A stretch of DNA of 64,000 bases from Bin87 sp965220095 (GCA_965220095.1 OZ244805.1:1426001-1490000), one strand, 5' to 3'; numbered from the stretch's first letter, positions 42,596-52,247 are shown. The notes: generated from the letters alone by a model not told the origin. A program made the numbers and translations.

Positions 42596-43327
42596 CTAGG
42601 TACGGAAAGTCACCCGGCGAAACGCCTCGGCGAGCACGAAACCGGCGGCGTCTTCGTCCGGTGAGGCATTGCCCTGCTCGGCGGCCTCGTGAGCGCGGTC
42701 GCGAATGAACGCCTGCATTTCTGCACGGGTGCGTTTACGGGTTTGGGTGGCGTGAGCCATCACGGAATCCAGTTTGATTTCGAAATCGGCGGCAATGTCC
42801 ACGAAGGCGTTTGGATTTTCAGAGCCCCAAAACATTATGGCAGCCGTTTTGTGCGGCTCGATGCCCTCGTTGGCAAACAGGTCGCCAAAATGCAGGTGGT
42901 CGCGCGCATAGGGGAACACCGCATCCAGCGCCACCTGGCCAGCAATCCGATGGTCGCGGTGCCACTGCATATTGCGGCGATACGGCTCGGTGGTCAGCAC
43001 CACATCGGGCTTGATGATGCGAATTTGACGCACCAGTTCTTTGCGAAAATCGGACGTGTCTTCCAGTTCACCATCGGGACGCCCCAGCATTACCACGTTG
43101 GTCACTCCCAGGATTTTGGCGGCTGCCAACTGCTCGCGGCTGCGCGCCCCGATCAGCTCGTCGACGCGTATCTCCGGGTCATCAGTGCCTTTGCTGCCGT
43201 CGGTACACAGCACGTAATGTACTTCAGTGCCAGCGCGCACCCACCGGGCAATGGTTCCGCCGGCCCAAACTTCGGCGTCATCGGGGTGTGGCGTTATCAC
43301 CAGTGCGCGTTCAGGCGTGAAATCCAT
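42596..43327 (-). CDS. PIG-L/LmbE-like N-acetylglucosaminyl deacetylase
   Basis: Start set at ATG 43327 (a longer frame exists upstream). 243 residues. The motif VITPHPDDAEVWAGG gives the zinc-binding HPDDAE, and WHRDHRIAG the third His region. The family removes acetyl groups from GlcNAc derivatives: GPI precursors, mycothiol and bacillithiol intermediates, antibiotics. It is the only gene on its strand here. The MshA-like glycosyltransferase at 44714 is nearby, which leaves a thiol pathway possible. Confidence 0.87.
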   Translation of the reverse strand: MDFTPERALVITPHPDDAEVWAGGTIARWVRAGTEVHYVLCTDGSKGTDDPEIRVDELIGARSREQLAAAKILGVTNVVMLGRPDGELEDTSDFRKELVRQIRIIKPDVVLTTEPYRRNMQWHRDHRIAGQVALDAVFPYARDHLHFGDLFANEGIEPHKTAAIMFWGSENPNAFVDIAADFEIKLDSVMAHATQTRKRTRAEMQAFIRDRAHEAAEQGNASPDEDAAGFVLAEAFRRVTFRT

Positions 43328-43852
43328 CGGGCGTGGCCTCCAGAATAATTGTAGATGGCGAAGCGGGCGGCGGCCGCAACGAGGGTTTCGACTGAGCTGG
43401 CGCACCGCCAAAATTAGGAACTGCTGGTTACTCTGCTACAATCCTCAACCAGTGTCAAGGGTTCACCCGGAGCAGCTACTGTTACACCTTTCGGACGCTC
43501 GTTGGGCAACCGGATTGCGCCCCCGGTTCCCCCTGCGCTGCGGACTAAGGACCATCTCATGTCCCAATCGACGTGCCAAGCGGGGCCATTTGAAGCGATC
43601 ACTGCACCGTGTCCATTCGCTGTGACACCAGAATGCTAGGGTGCTGACCGGCGTTCCCGGAACCTCCCATCCAACGGTGCGTGCCGAATATCAGCGTTGC
43701 CGACGCCCCGCGCAACACGGTGGCCCACCAGGAGTTGATTACAAGTCTATATGGTTCCAGAGGGCCGGCTGGTTGCACTGGTTCGAACCCCGGTTGTAAC
43801 GCCTGACCCTCAACCGGCGAGCTTCGCCAAACGCGTGGACAGAGCGTTTAGA
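43328..43852. other. Intergenic region without recognisable gene
   Basis: 525 bases between the PIG-L and DUF502 genes. Only short overlapping frames without family features are present. On the minus strand a TTGACA (around 43455) could be the -35 of the PIG-L promoter, but no good -10 follows at the right distance. No RNA gene or repeat was recognised. Confidence 0.5.
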
Positions 43853-44698
43853 TTACCTGCTGACCAAATCCCGCCGGCGGTGTGCACGCTCTGTCAGCAG
43901 CGGCGATTGCTGCTTTTCGCCCACAGATTCGCCGCTGCTGCACCGCAGCCAGTGGCGCCCTGGCCAGATGGTGTGATTCGTTATCGACCGCTGGGAGATA
44001 ACATCGCCAGCCAGAATGCCGCCCGAGATTATCATGCGCATGGCTTCGTCGACGGTGATGTTGGTTGGAGTTACCTGACTGGCCGGCACTATCGCAAGAT
44101 AACCTGACGAGGGCACCGGGGTGGTTGGTATGTAGATGGTCAGGTACTCTTCTCCTCCGTACAGTCGGCCCAGGTTTGAAGTAATCAGGCCGATGGACAA
44201 AACGCCCAGGCGAGGGAATTCCAGCAGTACCACACCTCGGTAGTTGTCCTGCCGAGTGTCGGACAGAAAATCTATGCCAAATCGGGTGGTGCTATAAACC
44301 TGCCCGATGACCGGTACCAGGCCAATAATATCGTGGAACTTGTCGATGATCAGCTTGGTGTACGCCCATTGCACCAGGAGACCAGCGACGTAGATAATGA
44401 AAAGAACGGTGAGAGCGCCCAGCAATGGGGACAGCTGTTGGATGTAAGTATCGTAAGGGGAGGGTATCGGCAATCGGCTTACAATGGGCACCATCAAACC
44501 GGAGACAAGTCCGAAAAAGAACTGGAGGATAAGCACGGTTACCAGAATCGGCAGCACTACCAGAAGGCCGGCGCCTAACCGGCTCTCCAGGTGTCGCACC
44601 ATTGGCCGGCCGATGCCGAACTTGCGGCGTCGCGCCTCCGCGGTTGATGCATCCTCGGTAGGTACGGAAGTCTCTGGAGGGAAATTTCCCGGTGTCAT
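43853..44698 (-). CDS. DUF502 membrane protein
   Basis: 281 residues. Two hydrophobic helices (LGAGLLVVLPILVTVLILQF, LGALTVLFIIYVAGLLVQWA) are followed by IGLVPVIGQVYSTTRFGIDF, VVLLEFPRLGVLSIGLIT and IPTTPVPSSGYLAIVP, all typical of DUF502. Members are inner-membrane proteins of unknown role. The last 45 or so residues, after DEAMRMIISGGIL, are Arg/Ser-rich and extend beyond the usual family end. It is the last gene of the long minus-strand block, 15 bases after the glycosyltransferase. Confidence 0.86.
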   Translation of the reverse strand: MTPGNFPPETSVPTEDASTAEARRRKFGIGRPMVRHLESRLGAGLLVVLPILVTVLILQFFFGLVSGLMVPIVSRLPIPSPYDTYIQQLSPLLGALTVLFIIYVAGLLVQWAYTKLIIDKFHDIIGLVPVIGQVYSTTRFGIDFLSDTRQDNYRGVVLLEFPRLGVLSIGLITSNLGRLYGGEEYLTIYIPTTPVPSSGYLAIVPASQVTPTNITVDEAMRMIISGGILAGDVISQRSITNHTIWPGRHWLRCSSGESVGEKQQSPLLTERAHRRRDLVSR

Positions 44699-44713
44699 AT
44701 TGTGACCTTCCGC

Positions 44714-45946
44714 TCAGGCCTGTGCGTAGAGGGCGAGCATCCGCCCGGCGATAGCATCCCAGCCCAGAGATTCGGCGCGGCGGCGGGCCGCCTTGCCCAT
44801 GCTGTCGCGCAGGCTCCGGTTGGCCATTATCATTTCCAAAGACGTGGCGAAAGCCTCCGGGCAGCGCCACGATTTCAGGTAGCCGGTGCGCCCATGCTGG
44901 ATGATGGTCGGCAAGCCGCCCACGCGCGAAGCCACCACCGGCGTGCCGCAAGCCATGCTCTCCAGTGCGGCCATGCCGAAGCTTTCGTAAAAGGATGGCA
45001 CCACACACACATCGGCTGCCGAGTAGTACCAGGCCAGCCGTTCCTGCGGCACACGACCGACGAATTCGATCGCATCGCCGACGTTAAGGTCGTCAGCCAT
45101 CTGTTGCAGCCGGGCGATTTCCCGGCCGCCGTCGGCGTCGGCTCCCACCACCAATACCTGCACGTCGTCAGACTCCAGCTGTGCCGCAGTGCGAATCAGC
45201 AAGTCAACGCCCTTGAGGGCTTCGATACGGCCCACGCACAGCAGAATCTTGTGGCCGTTCAGTCCCAGCTCTTTGGTGGCCCGGGCCTTGCCCAGCGGGC
45301 GGAATCGGGACAAATCCACACCGCACGGAACCAGCTCGATCCGGGCAGCTTCGGCGTCGTACAAACGCACCAGCGCATCACGTTCGTGCGGGCTGAAGGC
45401 AACGATGCAGTCGGCGCCGGCGATGATTTCCGCTTCGGCCCGTTGCCGGATTTCCGGTTCGTTCTCGCCCGAGCGCGATTGCAGCTTGATCCGGGAGAGC
45501 GTATGGAAAGTCACTAGATGGGGTACGCCAATGTCGTTGGCGAATTGCTGGCCGGCCACCCCGCTCAACCAGTAATGGGAATGCACGGCCTGGTAATGCG
45601 CACCCTGTTCACGGCGATACTGGTGGATGCCGCCCAGGAACTCGGGAAGGTAGTTGACCTGCTGCGCCAGCGGCGCATCCGGCGGGCCGGCTGGGATATG
45701 CAACACATTCACGCCCGGCGAAATTTCCGTAGCGTCAGCATCGGCCTCATCGTGTTTCCGGGTGAAAATGTCGACCGCGACCCCGCGGTCAGCCAGCGCT
45801 CGGGACAGTTCACGCACATAGACGTTCATGCCGCCGGATTTACCCTGGCCGGGGGCGGCCAACGGGCAGGCGTGGTAGGCCAGCAGCGCTACTCGAGCGT
45901 CGGGGACGGAGGCCAAGTCAGGAACGCTCCTGTGTGGAATCGCCAT
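44714..45946 (-). CDS. GT4 glycosyltransferase (MshA-like)
   Basis: 410 residues, GT-B fold. The N-terminal motif GKSGGMNVYVRELSRALADR and the C-terminal ESFGMAALE (EX7E) with SMACGTPVVASRVGG are characteristic of GT4 enzymes of the MshA/sucrose-phosphate synthase group. VDIFTR and YLPEFLGGIHQYRREQGAHY fit this subgroup. MshA joins GlcNAc to inositol phosphate, but the acceptor cannot be fixed from sequence. It overlaps the preceding FemAB/GNAT-like gene by 29 bases, implying coupled translation. Confidence 0.85.
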   Translation of the reverse strand: MAIPHRSVPDLASVPDARVALLAYHACPLAAPGQGKSGGMNVYVRELSRALADRGVAVDIFTRKHDEADADATEISPGVNVLHIPAGPPDAPLAQQVNYLPEFLGGIHQYRREQGAHYQAVHSHYWLSGVAGQQFANDIGVPHLVTFHTLSRIKLQSRSGENEPEIRQRAEAEIIAGADCIVAFSPHERDALVRLYDAEAARIELVPCGVDLSRFRPLGKARATKELGLNGHKILLCVGRIEALKGVDLLIRTAAQLESDDVQVLVVGADADGGREIARLQQMADDLNVGDAIEFVGRVPQERLAWYYSAADVCVVPSFYESFGMAALESMACGTPVVASRVGGLPTIIQHGRTGYLKSWRCPEAFATSLEMIMANRSLRDSMGKAARRRAESLGWDAIAGRMLALYAQA

Positions 45947-46934
45947 CCCACTCCAGGGTTATGCGGTAGAGATGATGGTCGGTGCCGCCCAGCCGGTATT
46001 TGTACGGTTCGTTGCCGCGCAGGAAGTCAAAATAGCGGTAGCCTCGTTCCAACGCATCGCGCAGGCACAGGGAATGGAGCAGCAGGCCCACGCTGTAGTA
46101 CCGGTATTCCGGATCGTGGCCGCTGTTGTACAGCATACGGACGCCGTCGTAGTCGAAGCACATCGAGGCCGCCACCGGCTTGCCGTCCATTTCCAGGAAG
46201 AACAGGCGCAGGATGTCCTCGGCGGCGGTGGCGGCTACCATCTGCCGGAAAAACGCCTCGCGCTCCTGGGTCAAAAACTCCGCTTTCGCCTGGTCGCTCT
46301 GGCGCATCAGACTAACGAAATCATCCATGCGGCCCACTGCCTCCACGGGGTCGGAAACGCAGTACCAGCGCCAGTTTTCATGGCCTTCCAGACGCCGCAA
46401 TTTCCGGCGCAGTTCGTGGCGGTCTTTTTTGCCGAGCCCAGCCAAATACTCATCCCAGGTTTCCGTCAGTACGAGGCGAGGGGCCACATCCTCTTCTTCC
46501 ACATCCACCGCGTACCCCCGGTCGCGGGCCAACTGCGGCAACATCGTCAGTGTGGGGGAATCCTCGCCAATGGAATACAGGTCCAGCTGGCGTCCCCCGC
46601 CGTCGCTGATGGCATCCAGCAATGCCGGATAGAATCGTTGCTCGGCGCCGCTGGCAATGACAAAATCGTTATAGTCGAAGGTATCGCTGTTGCCTACCAG
46701 TGTGTAATGGTCGCCGGAGCGGGACAGAGAAGCGATGGCGGCCACGTCCCCGTCGGTGTCGGTCATGTAGAAGCCGGCCAGCGAACGGCCATCCTGAAAA
46801 GCGTCCCACCACAGTTCCTGCCAAACGGGCGTGACGTACAGGTTGTTGACCGACGAGCGGCCCAGCAATTCTTGCCACTGGCGCCGAATCTGCCCGAAGG
46901 ATGTAATCGGCGTGGGCGCCTGAAGTTCAGACAT
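45918..46934 (-). CDS. GNAT/FemAB-like (BioF2-type) acyltransferase
   Basis: 338 residues. Two-lobed GNAT-type sequence: an N-terminal WQELLGRSSVNNLYVTPVWQ, a central GKKDRHELRRKLRRLE (typical of the acetyltransf_6/BioF2-like group) and a C-terminal LLHSLCLRDALERGYRYFDF. Relatives include enzymes that modify cell-surface polysaccharides or peptidoglycan and others of unknown substrate. It overlaps the MshA-like gene and lies 21 bases after folE. Confidence 0.82.
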   Translation of the reverse strand: MSELQAPTPITSFGQIRRQWQELLGRSSVNNLYVTPVWQELWWDAFQDGRSLAGFYMTDTDGDVAAIASLSRSGDHYTLVGNSDTFDYNDFVIASGAEQRFYPALLDAISDGGGRQLDLYSIGEDSPTLTMLPQLARDRGYAVDVEEEDVAPRLVLTETWDEYLAGLGKKDRHELRRKLRRLEGHENWRWYCVSDPVEAVGRMDDFVSLMRQSDQAKAEFLTQEREAFFRQMVAATAAEDILRLFFLEMDGKPVAASMCFDYDGVRMLYNSGHDPEYRYYSVGLLLHSLCLRDALERGYRYFDFLRGNEPYKYRLGGTDHHLYRITLEWDGDSTQERS

Positions 46935-46955
46935 TTATTTCCTCGGCGGCAGCCA

Positions 46956-47549
46956 TCAGACTGCCAACATATCGAGCAAGTCGCGACGTGAGTAGGCAGC
47001 TGCGCAATCCGCAGTTTCGGCCGCCGTATTCATGCGGGCCGCGGTGGTGATGACGCGGTGACCGGGTTTCCGCACGCCCCGCATGGACATACAAAGATGC
47101 TCGGCCTCCAGGCGACACGCCACGGCCAACGGTTGCACCCGCCCCAGCACGGCGTCGGCCAGCTGTGCCGTGAGCCGTTCCTGCACCTGCAACCGCCGCG
47201 CAGCCACGTCCAGCGCCCGGGCAATTTTGCTGATGCCCGCGATGTGGCGGTGGGGCACGTACACGAGGCGAGCGTGGCCAAAGAAGGGCAGAAGGTGGTG
47301 CTCGCACATCGAGTAGAACGGTATGTCTCGAACAATTACCGGGTCGGGCGTAACGTCCTCGGAGAAAATGGCGTCGATTTCATCCGCCGGATCACGGCCT
47401 ACGCCGGCGAACAGCTCGCCGTACATCTCAGCCACCCGGTCGGGAGTGTTCCACAAACCCTCGCGCCCGCTGTCCTCGTCGATGTATTTCAGCACCGTAC
47501 CGATGGCCAACGCCACGGCCGGCTGGTTGATTTTGGCAGCAGTGGTCAT
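46956..47549 (-). CDS. folE: GTP cyclohydrolase I
   Basis: 197 residues. The N-terminal part GREGLWNTPDRVAEMYGELF, then the active-site block FYSMCEHHLLPFFGHARLVY with the zinc Cys and two His, and AEHLCMSMRGVRKPG with the second Cys. This is the classical FolE-1, which converts GTP to dihydroneopterin triphosphate for folate or other pterins. It lies 24 bases after thrC in the minus-strand block. Confidence 0.96.
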   Translation of the reverse strand: MTTAAKINQPAVALAIGTVLKYIDEDSGREGLWNTPDRVAEMYGELFAGVGRDPADEIDAIFSEDVTPDPVIVRDIPFYSMCEHHLLPFFGHARLVYVPHRHIAGISKIARALDVAARRLQVQERLTAQLADAVLGRVQPLAVACRLEAEHLCMSMRGVRKPGHRVITTAARMNTAAETADCAAAYSRRDLLDMLAV

Positions 47550-47573
47550 GCGATGCAGTTGCTGACTCGGGGA

Positions 47574-48668
47574 CTACGGGCCACTGACCGGGTTAGCCTG
47601 ACTGGCCGCCGGCAGAGAATCCATAATCGCCGCTTCGATGGCCTCCAGGTTGGCTTTTACTTCGATGGTGTCGGCCTGGGCGCTGCTGACAGCCATATCC
47701 GGATCCTTCAGGCCGCTGCCGGTGATTACGCAGACCACCCGTTGGCCCTCCAGGTCGAGGCCGTTGCGGCGCATTTTGATCAGTCCGGCGACACAGGCTG
47801 CGGATGCCGGTTCACCGAATATACCTTCTCGGGATGCCAGCAAACGGTACGCTTCCAGAATCTCATCATCGGTAACCGAATCGATGGTACCGCCGGATTG
47901 GTCGCGAGCGCGCTCGGCCTGCTTCCAGCTGGCCGGGTTCCCGATGCGTATCGCGGATGCAATGGTCTGCGGGAACGCCACCGGCTTGCCGAGGACGATG
48001 GGAGCGGCGCCGGCGGCCTGAAATCCCATCATCCTGGGCAGCGTATCGTTTTGCCCCAGTTGATGGTATTCCACGAATCCGCGCCAATAGGCGGTGATGT
48101 TGCCGGCGTTGCCCACTGGTATGAACAGATAATCCGGTGCGTCGCCGAGGATATCCGACACCTCAAAAGCGGCAGTCTTCTGGCCTTCGATGCGGTGTGG
48201 GTTTACGGAGTTGACCAGCGTAATCGGATTGTGGTCGGTAAACTCGCGCACCAGCGCCAGCGCCGCATCGAAATTGCCGTCCACCAGCAGGATTCGAGCT
48301 CCGTAGGCCATTGCCTGCGCCAGTTTGCCCAACGCCACCTCGCCCTTGGGTATCAGCACCCACGCCGCCAATCCACAATAGGCGGAATAGGCAGCGGCAG
48401 AGGCGCTGGTGTTGCCGGTGGAGGCGCACATCACCCCCACGCTGTTTTCCTCGATGGCCTTGGCGATGGCTACCACCATGCCCCGGTCTTTGAAAGAACC
48501 GGTGGGATTGCACCCTTCCAGCTTGAAAAACAGATCGGGGCAGCCCAACTCCGGCCCCAGATGCCGCGAGCGCACCAGAGGCGTGTCACCCTCGCCCATC
48601 GAGATGATGGGGGTTTCTTCGTTCACGGGAAGCAAATCCCGATATCGTTCTAAAACGCCGATGCCCAT
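47574..48668 (-). CDS. thrC: Threonine synthase
   Basis: 364 residues, fold type II PLP enzyme. The PLP lysine lies in NPTGSFKDRGM, and other motifs are CASTGNTSASAAAYSA and PVGNAGNITAYWRG. It converts O-phosphohomoserine to threonine, following Hom. It lies 62 bases after hom on the same strand. No homoserine kinase gene is in this cluster, so it must be elsewhere. Confidence 0.94.
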   Translation of the reverse strand: MGIGVLERYRDLLPVNEETPIISMGEGDTPLVRSRHLGPELGCPDLFFKLEGCNPTGSFKDRGMVVAIAKAIEENSVGVMCASTGNTSASAAAYSAYCGLAAWVLIPKGEVALGKLAQAMAYGARILLVDGNFDAALALVREFTDHNPITLVNSVNPHRIEGQKTAAFEVSDILGDAPDYLFIPVGNAGNITAYWRGFVEYHQLGQNDTLPRMMGFQAAGAAPIVLGKPVAFPQTIASAIRIGNPASWKQAERARDQSGGTIDSVTDDEILEAYRLLASREGIFGEPASAACVAGLIKMRRNGLDLEGQRVVCVITGSGLKDPDMAVSSAQADTIEVKANLEAIEAAIMDSLPAASQANPVSGP

Positions 48669-48730
48669 CAGATGCCTGCTATTTCAGTCTGGTCGACCAA
48701 TGGTAGCGCAATGCTCGGTTGAAACGGTGT

Positions 48731-50050
48731 TTACCGTTCAATCCGGATCAGGTTGTTGACGCCGATGACAACATCCAGTTCAGCAACCACCGCCAAAGCG
48801 GATTGAACGTCAACCTCCCGGGCCGGATAGGTAGTGATTACGAGTTGTGCAGTCCCACCGCCGGGATCGGTATCTTTTTGAATGACCGTCGCAATAGAGA
48901 TGTTGCCGTCCCCCAGGATGCGAGCAATCTGGGCCAGCACACCAGCCTGGTCGGCGCACGTGAGGCGCATATAATAAGCGCTGGCCAGCTCGTCGATGGG
49001 TCGAACCGAATTGCCTGACGTGCCGTAGTCGCCATCGAGTGTCGGCAATGGCGGCGGGCCTTCCGCGTTACCAATGGTACGCAGGATGTTCAGAATGTCG
49101 CCCATGACGGCGCTGGTGGTCGCCTCGCGACCGGCGCCCTGGCCGTGGAGAATGATTTGGCCGCACAGGTCGCCCGTTACTTCAACGGCATTATACACGC
49201 CGTCGACATTGGCGAGCAGGTGGTCTTGCGGCACCAGGGCGGGATGGACACGGGCCTGCACCAGACCGTTGGGTTCGGCGGTAGCGATGGCCAGGGACTT
49301 GATGGCGTAGCCCAGTTCGGCGGCGTATCGGAAGTCTTCCGGGTCGAGCCGGCTAATGCCTTCGGTGTAGATGGACTGGTGCGGTATGGGACGGTGGAAT
49401 GCCAGACTGCCCAGCACGGACAGCTTGTAGGCGGCATCAACCCCCTCAATGTCGTTGGTAGGGTCTGCCTCCGCGTACCCATGACTCTGGGCTTCGGCCA
49501 GTGCATCGGCGAAGGGTGTCTGGCTGCGGGCCATCCGCGTCAGGATGTAATTGGTGGTGCCGTTGATTATGGAGCGAATGGAACGGATGTCGTTGGCCAG
49601 CAACTGGGACATCAAGCAGCCGACGATAGGAATACCACCGCCGGCAGATGCCTCAAACAACAAGTTGACGCGGCGCTCCTGAGCCAGAGCCATAAGTGAC
49701 GGGCCGCGACGCGACATCACCTCTTTGTTGGCGGTTACGACGTGCTTTCCGGCGGCGAGCGCGCGCTCCAGATACTCACCGGCCGGCGAGTCGCCGCCGA
49801 TGGTTTCCACGACTATGTGAACATCGGGATCGGACAAAATATCTTCCGGATTGGTGGTGAGCAGACCGGCGGGTGGCGTGGGTTGTCGGATTTTGGAGGC
49901 GTCGCGCACCAGGGCGCTCCGCAACCGGACGGCACGGCCGGTTTTGCGCTTGATGGCATCGGCGTTTTGCAGCAGGGCGGCGGCGACTCCACCCCCTACG
50001 GTGCCCATTCCCATTAACCCGATGTTGATTTCCCCGTTGTCCATTCCCAT
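48731..50050 (-). CDS. hom: Homoserine dehydrogenase with ACT domain
   Basis: 439 residues. NAD(P)-binding LMGMGTVGGGVAAAL, then VVTANKEVMSRRG, the homoserine site ASAGGGIPIVG, INGTTNYILTRM and AEADPTNDIEGVDAAYK. The C-terminal ACT domain (YYMRLTCADQAGVLAQIAR) suggests feedback control by threonine. It is followed by thrC. It starts 19 bases after the foldase gene. Confidence 0.95.
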   Translation of the reverse strand: MGMDNGEINIGLMGMGTVGGGVAAALLQNADAIKRKTGRAVRLRSALVRDASKIRQPTPPAGLLTTNPEDILSDPDVHIVVETIGGDSPAGEYLERALAAGKHVVTANKEVMSRRGPSLMALAQERRVNLLFEASAGGGIPIVGCLMSQLLANDIRSIRSIINGTTNYILTRMARSQTPFADALAEAQSHGYAEADPTNDIEGVDAAYKLSVLGSLAFHRPIPHQSIYTEGISRLDPEDFRYAAELGYAIKSLAIATAEPNGLVQARVHPALVPQDHLLANVDGVYNAVEVTGDLCGQIILHGQGAGREATTSAVMGDILNILRTIGNAEGPPPLPTLDGDYGTSGNSVRPIDELASAYYMRLTCADQAGVLAQIARILGDGNISIATVIQKDTDPGGGTAQLVITTYPAREVDVQSALAVVAELDVVIGVNNLIRIER

Positions 50051-50069
50051 CGCCTGCGTCGGTTGGGGT

Positions 50070-51236
50070 TTACTGTTGCGGGGTCGGAGTAACGCGCGGG
50101 CGCGTCAACCGCACCTGGTCAGTAACCCAAGCGTAACGGTGGCTGTTGAAGTTAATCTTGACCCAACCTTCGTCAGAACCTTGCGCCAATTGATCATCCT
50201 TCCATTGATCAACCCGAGCCGCCGCAATCTGCACCGCCATCTGTTGGTTCACTTCCCTGGTTTCCGCCTCGCCGATTGCCTGCAAAATGATGATGGTTTC
50301 ATCAATGTAGATCGAATCGGAGATGTCGCCAGGTTCCAGCGAAGCCGGACTCTCTTCGTCACCAAACAGGTGGGAGTCGAACTCGGGGAACGCGCCTTGC
50401 GGCACCCAGCCGATGTAGCCGTCTGAGCCGCTCAGCTCGCGCGCCACGCTGGAGAAATCTTCACCCAGCACCAGGCGTTCTTTAACCGCTTCCGGCGATG
50501 CGGAACTGTTCGTACTCAAAGCGATGGCCTGAATCTCTACGTGCGGCGCCTCTTCTGGAATAGATGACAGCATACGGACAAATAACTCGCGCTCCTGCAA
50601 CTGCTCTTCCACAATCCGACGATAGACGCCGTCGTCCAGATTTACCTGGGTCAGGAAATTGATGTAATTATTGTCAAACTCTTTGTCCAGTTGCGCATCA
50701 TCCACCTCTTGACCCGGTTGGGGCGCCGGACGGAAAATCGACTCAATGGCTTGGTCTATTTGCTCTTCGGTAATGTTAATTTGCAGGCCGGGCGCTGCCT
50801 GGCGCAAAATCTCAGCGTGCAGCAAATCGGTCAGCAGCTGGAACGGAATACGACTGAAATCCACCTGTCCGCCCTGGTAGCGGTTGATGCCTTGCAGCAC
50901 CCGAATGCGCTCTACCAGGTCGCCCATGCTGAAACGCACGCCTCTGACCTCTCCGGCCATTACACGTGGAGGACGAACAAACTCCTGATAAACGCCAAAG
51001 CCGACCACCCCTATGATGGCCAGCAGCAATACCGCCCCAACGAATATGGCGATGCGTTGACGCCGAGCTTCCTGGCTGCGACGTTGTCGGGCTGCCGTCG
51101 CATCTTCGTTGCTGGTTGCACCAACCCTGCGGTTGCGCCCTCCCCGGCGCCGTACCGGACGGGGGCCCGATGGTTGCGGCGATTCGGCTTCAGCGGTATC
51201 GGCGCTGCGTTTCCAGGGCAGCGGCAGGTTTAGCAT
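50070..51236 (-). CDS. Membrane-anchored parvulin-type foldase (SurA/PrsA-like)
   Basis: 388 residues. A long basic N-terminal tail (about 1-60, rich in Arg) precedes one TM helix (IAIFVGAVLLLAIIGVVGFG), so the rest is outside the membrane. The outer part has SurA-like N-terminal helices and a parvulin-type segment (VEIQAIALST, GSDGYIGWVPQGAFPEFDS). It probably assists the folding of exported proteins. It lies 15 bases after rpsR. The unusual feature is the basic cytosolic tail, next to ribosomal genes. Confidence 0.8.
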   Translation of the reverse strand: MLNLPLPWKRSADTAEAESPQPSGPRPVRRRGGRNRRVGATSNEDATAARQRRSQEARRQRIAIFVGAVLLLAIIGVVGFGVYQEFVRPPRVMAGEVRGVRFSMGDLVERIRVLQGINRYQGGQVDFSRIPFQLLTDLLHAEILRQAAPGLQINITEEQIDQAIESIFRPAPQPGQEVDDAQLDKEFDNNYINFLTQVNLDDGVYRRIVEEQLQERELFVRMLSSIPEEAPHVEIQAIALSTNSSASPEAVKERLVLGEDFSSVARELSGSDGYIGWVPQGAFPEFDSHLFGDEESPASLEPGDISDSIYIDETIIILQAIGEAETREVNQQMAVQIAAARVDQWKDDQLAQGSDEGWVKINFNSHRYAWVTDQVRLTRPRVTPTPQQ

Positions 51237-51251
51237 CTCAAGAAACGTTGG

Positions 51252-51746
51252 CTACCTACCACCGGGGCGCATTCCGACGTTGATGCTGTGCTCAGGGGCG
51301 TAGGGCAGCAGGGCGAGGAAGCGGGCCCGCTTGATAGCGGTGGCCAACAACCGCTGGTTCTTCGCCGACGTACCAGTCTTGCGGGTCGGGTCAATTTTGC
51401 CCTGCTCCGAGATATACCGGCGCAACCGGTCAACGTCCTTGTAGTCGGGCGTAACCTTCTCAACCGTGAAGTTACACACGCGCCGACGCGGCCCATACCG
51501 ACGTCCGCCGCCACGTCCTCCGGGTCCGGTGCGCGGGCCTCCTCTGCCCGGGGGTCGTCCACCACCGGGACCGCCGCCTCCAGGCCGAGGTCCGCCCGGT
51601 CCGCCGCCAAATCCACCGGGGCGTCGGGGCGCTCCGTCAGCAGGAGGATTATTGATGGGGCCGCCAGCAACGGGCGTCGGCGGGGGCGCCGGCGTACCGG
51701 GAGCCGCGGAGGGTTCGGGAGCGGATGATGGGGTGGGGGTAGTCAT
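51252..51746 (-). CDS. rpsR: Ribosomal protein S18 with N-terminal Gly/Pro/Arg extension
   Basis: 164 residues, twice the normal S18 length. The core begins near residue 88 with RRRVCNFTVEKVTPDYKDVD, then LRRYISEQGKIDPTRKTGTS and KRARFLALLPYAPEH. Residues 1-87 are low complexity: Pro/Ala-rich, then Gly/Pro/Arg-rich and basic (GGGPGGGRPPGRGGPRTGPG). S18 pairs with S6 on the 30S platform. It follows ssb by 58 bases. Homology does not start before about residue 85, but no ATG closer to the core with a ribosome site was seen. Confidence 0.94.
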   Translation of the reverse strand: MTTPTPSSAPEPSAAPGTPAPPPTPVAGGPINNPPADGAPRRPGGFGGGPGGPRPGGGGPGGGRPPGRGGPRTGPGGRGGGRRYGPRRRVCNFTVEKVTPDYKDVDRLRRYISEQGKIDPTRKTGTSAKNQRLLATAIKRARFLALLPYAPEHSINVGMRPGGR

Positions 51747-51804
51747 TAGCGGAAGTTTCTCCAGTCCTGGGTAATTCGGCGCCCGTAAACGGCGCCGTCA
51801 AAGT

Positions 51805-52239
51805 CTAGAACGGCAAATCGTCAACATCGGCCATGGCTTCGTCGCCACCACCGCCGTAAGTGTCGCCGCCGCCGTAGTTGTCGCGACGCTGGCCGGCGTA
51901 ACCGCTGTCTTGCTGCTCACCGCGCGAGCCTAGCATTTGCATATCGGTAACAGTAACGTCCAGCGAGAACCCAGGTGTGCCGTCGCGCCGTTCGTATTGC
52001 CGGGATCGCAGGCGTCCTTCAATGTACACCTGCTGGCCGCGAGTCAGGTATTGATTGCACACATCGGCCAGGCGACCGAAAGCGGTGCAGTTGAACCACT
52101 CGGTTTCCTCTCGCTGCTCGCCGCCGGTCGTATACCGGCGGTTGCTGGCGATGCTAAACGACGTCATCGGATTACCGGATGTCGAATACCGCATCTCCGG
52201 GTCGCGACCCAGGTTGCCGATGATGGTTATCTTGTTCAC
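51805..52239 (-). CDS. ssb: Single-stranded DNA-binding protein
   Basis: 144 residues. OB-fold motifs: MNKITIIGNLGRDPEMRYS, FSIASNRRYT, ETEWFNCTAFGRLADVCNQY and QVYIEGRLRSRQYERRDGTP. A Gly/Gln-rich linker leads to the acidic tip DVDDLPF, which recruits repair and replication proteins. It lies 8 bases after rpsF, the common rpsF-ssb-rpsR order. Confidence 0.97.
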   Translation of the reverse strand: MNKITIIGNLGRDPEMRYSTSGNPMTSFSIASNRRYTTGGEQREETEWFNCTAFGRLADVCNQYLTRGQQVYIEGRLRSRQYERRDGTPGFSLDVTVTDMQMLGSRGEQQDSGYAGQRRDNYGGGDTYGGGGDEAMADVDDLPF

Positions 52240-52247
52240 GAAAAGAT

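Noticed and set aside
43765..43800. GGTTCGAACCCCGG resembling a tRNA T-arm
   Set aside because: The T-stem does not pair and no acceptor or anticodon arm can be built around it.
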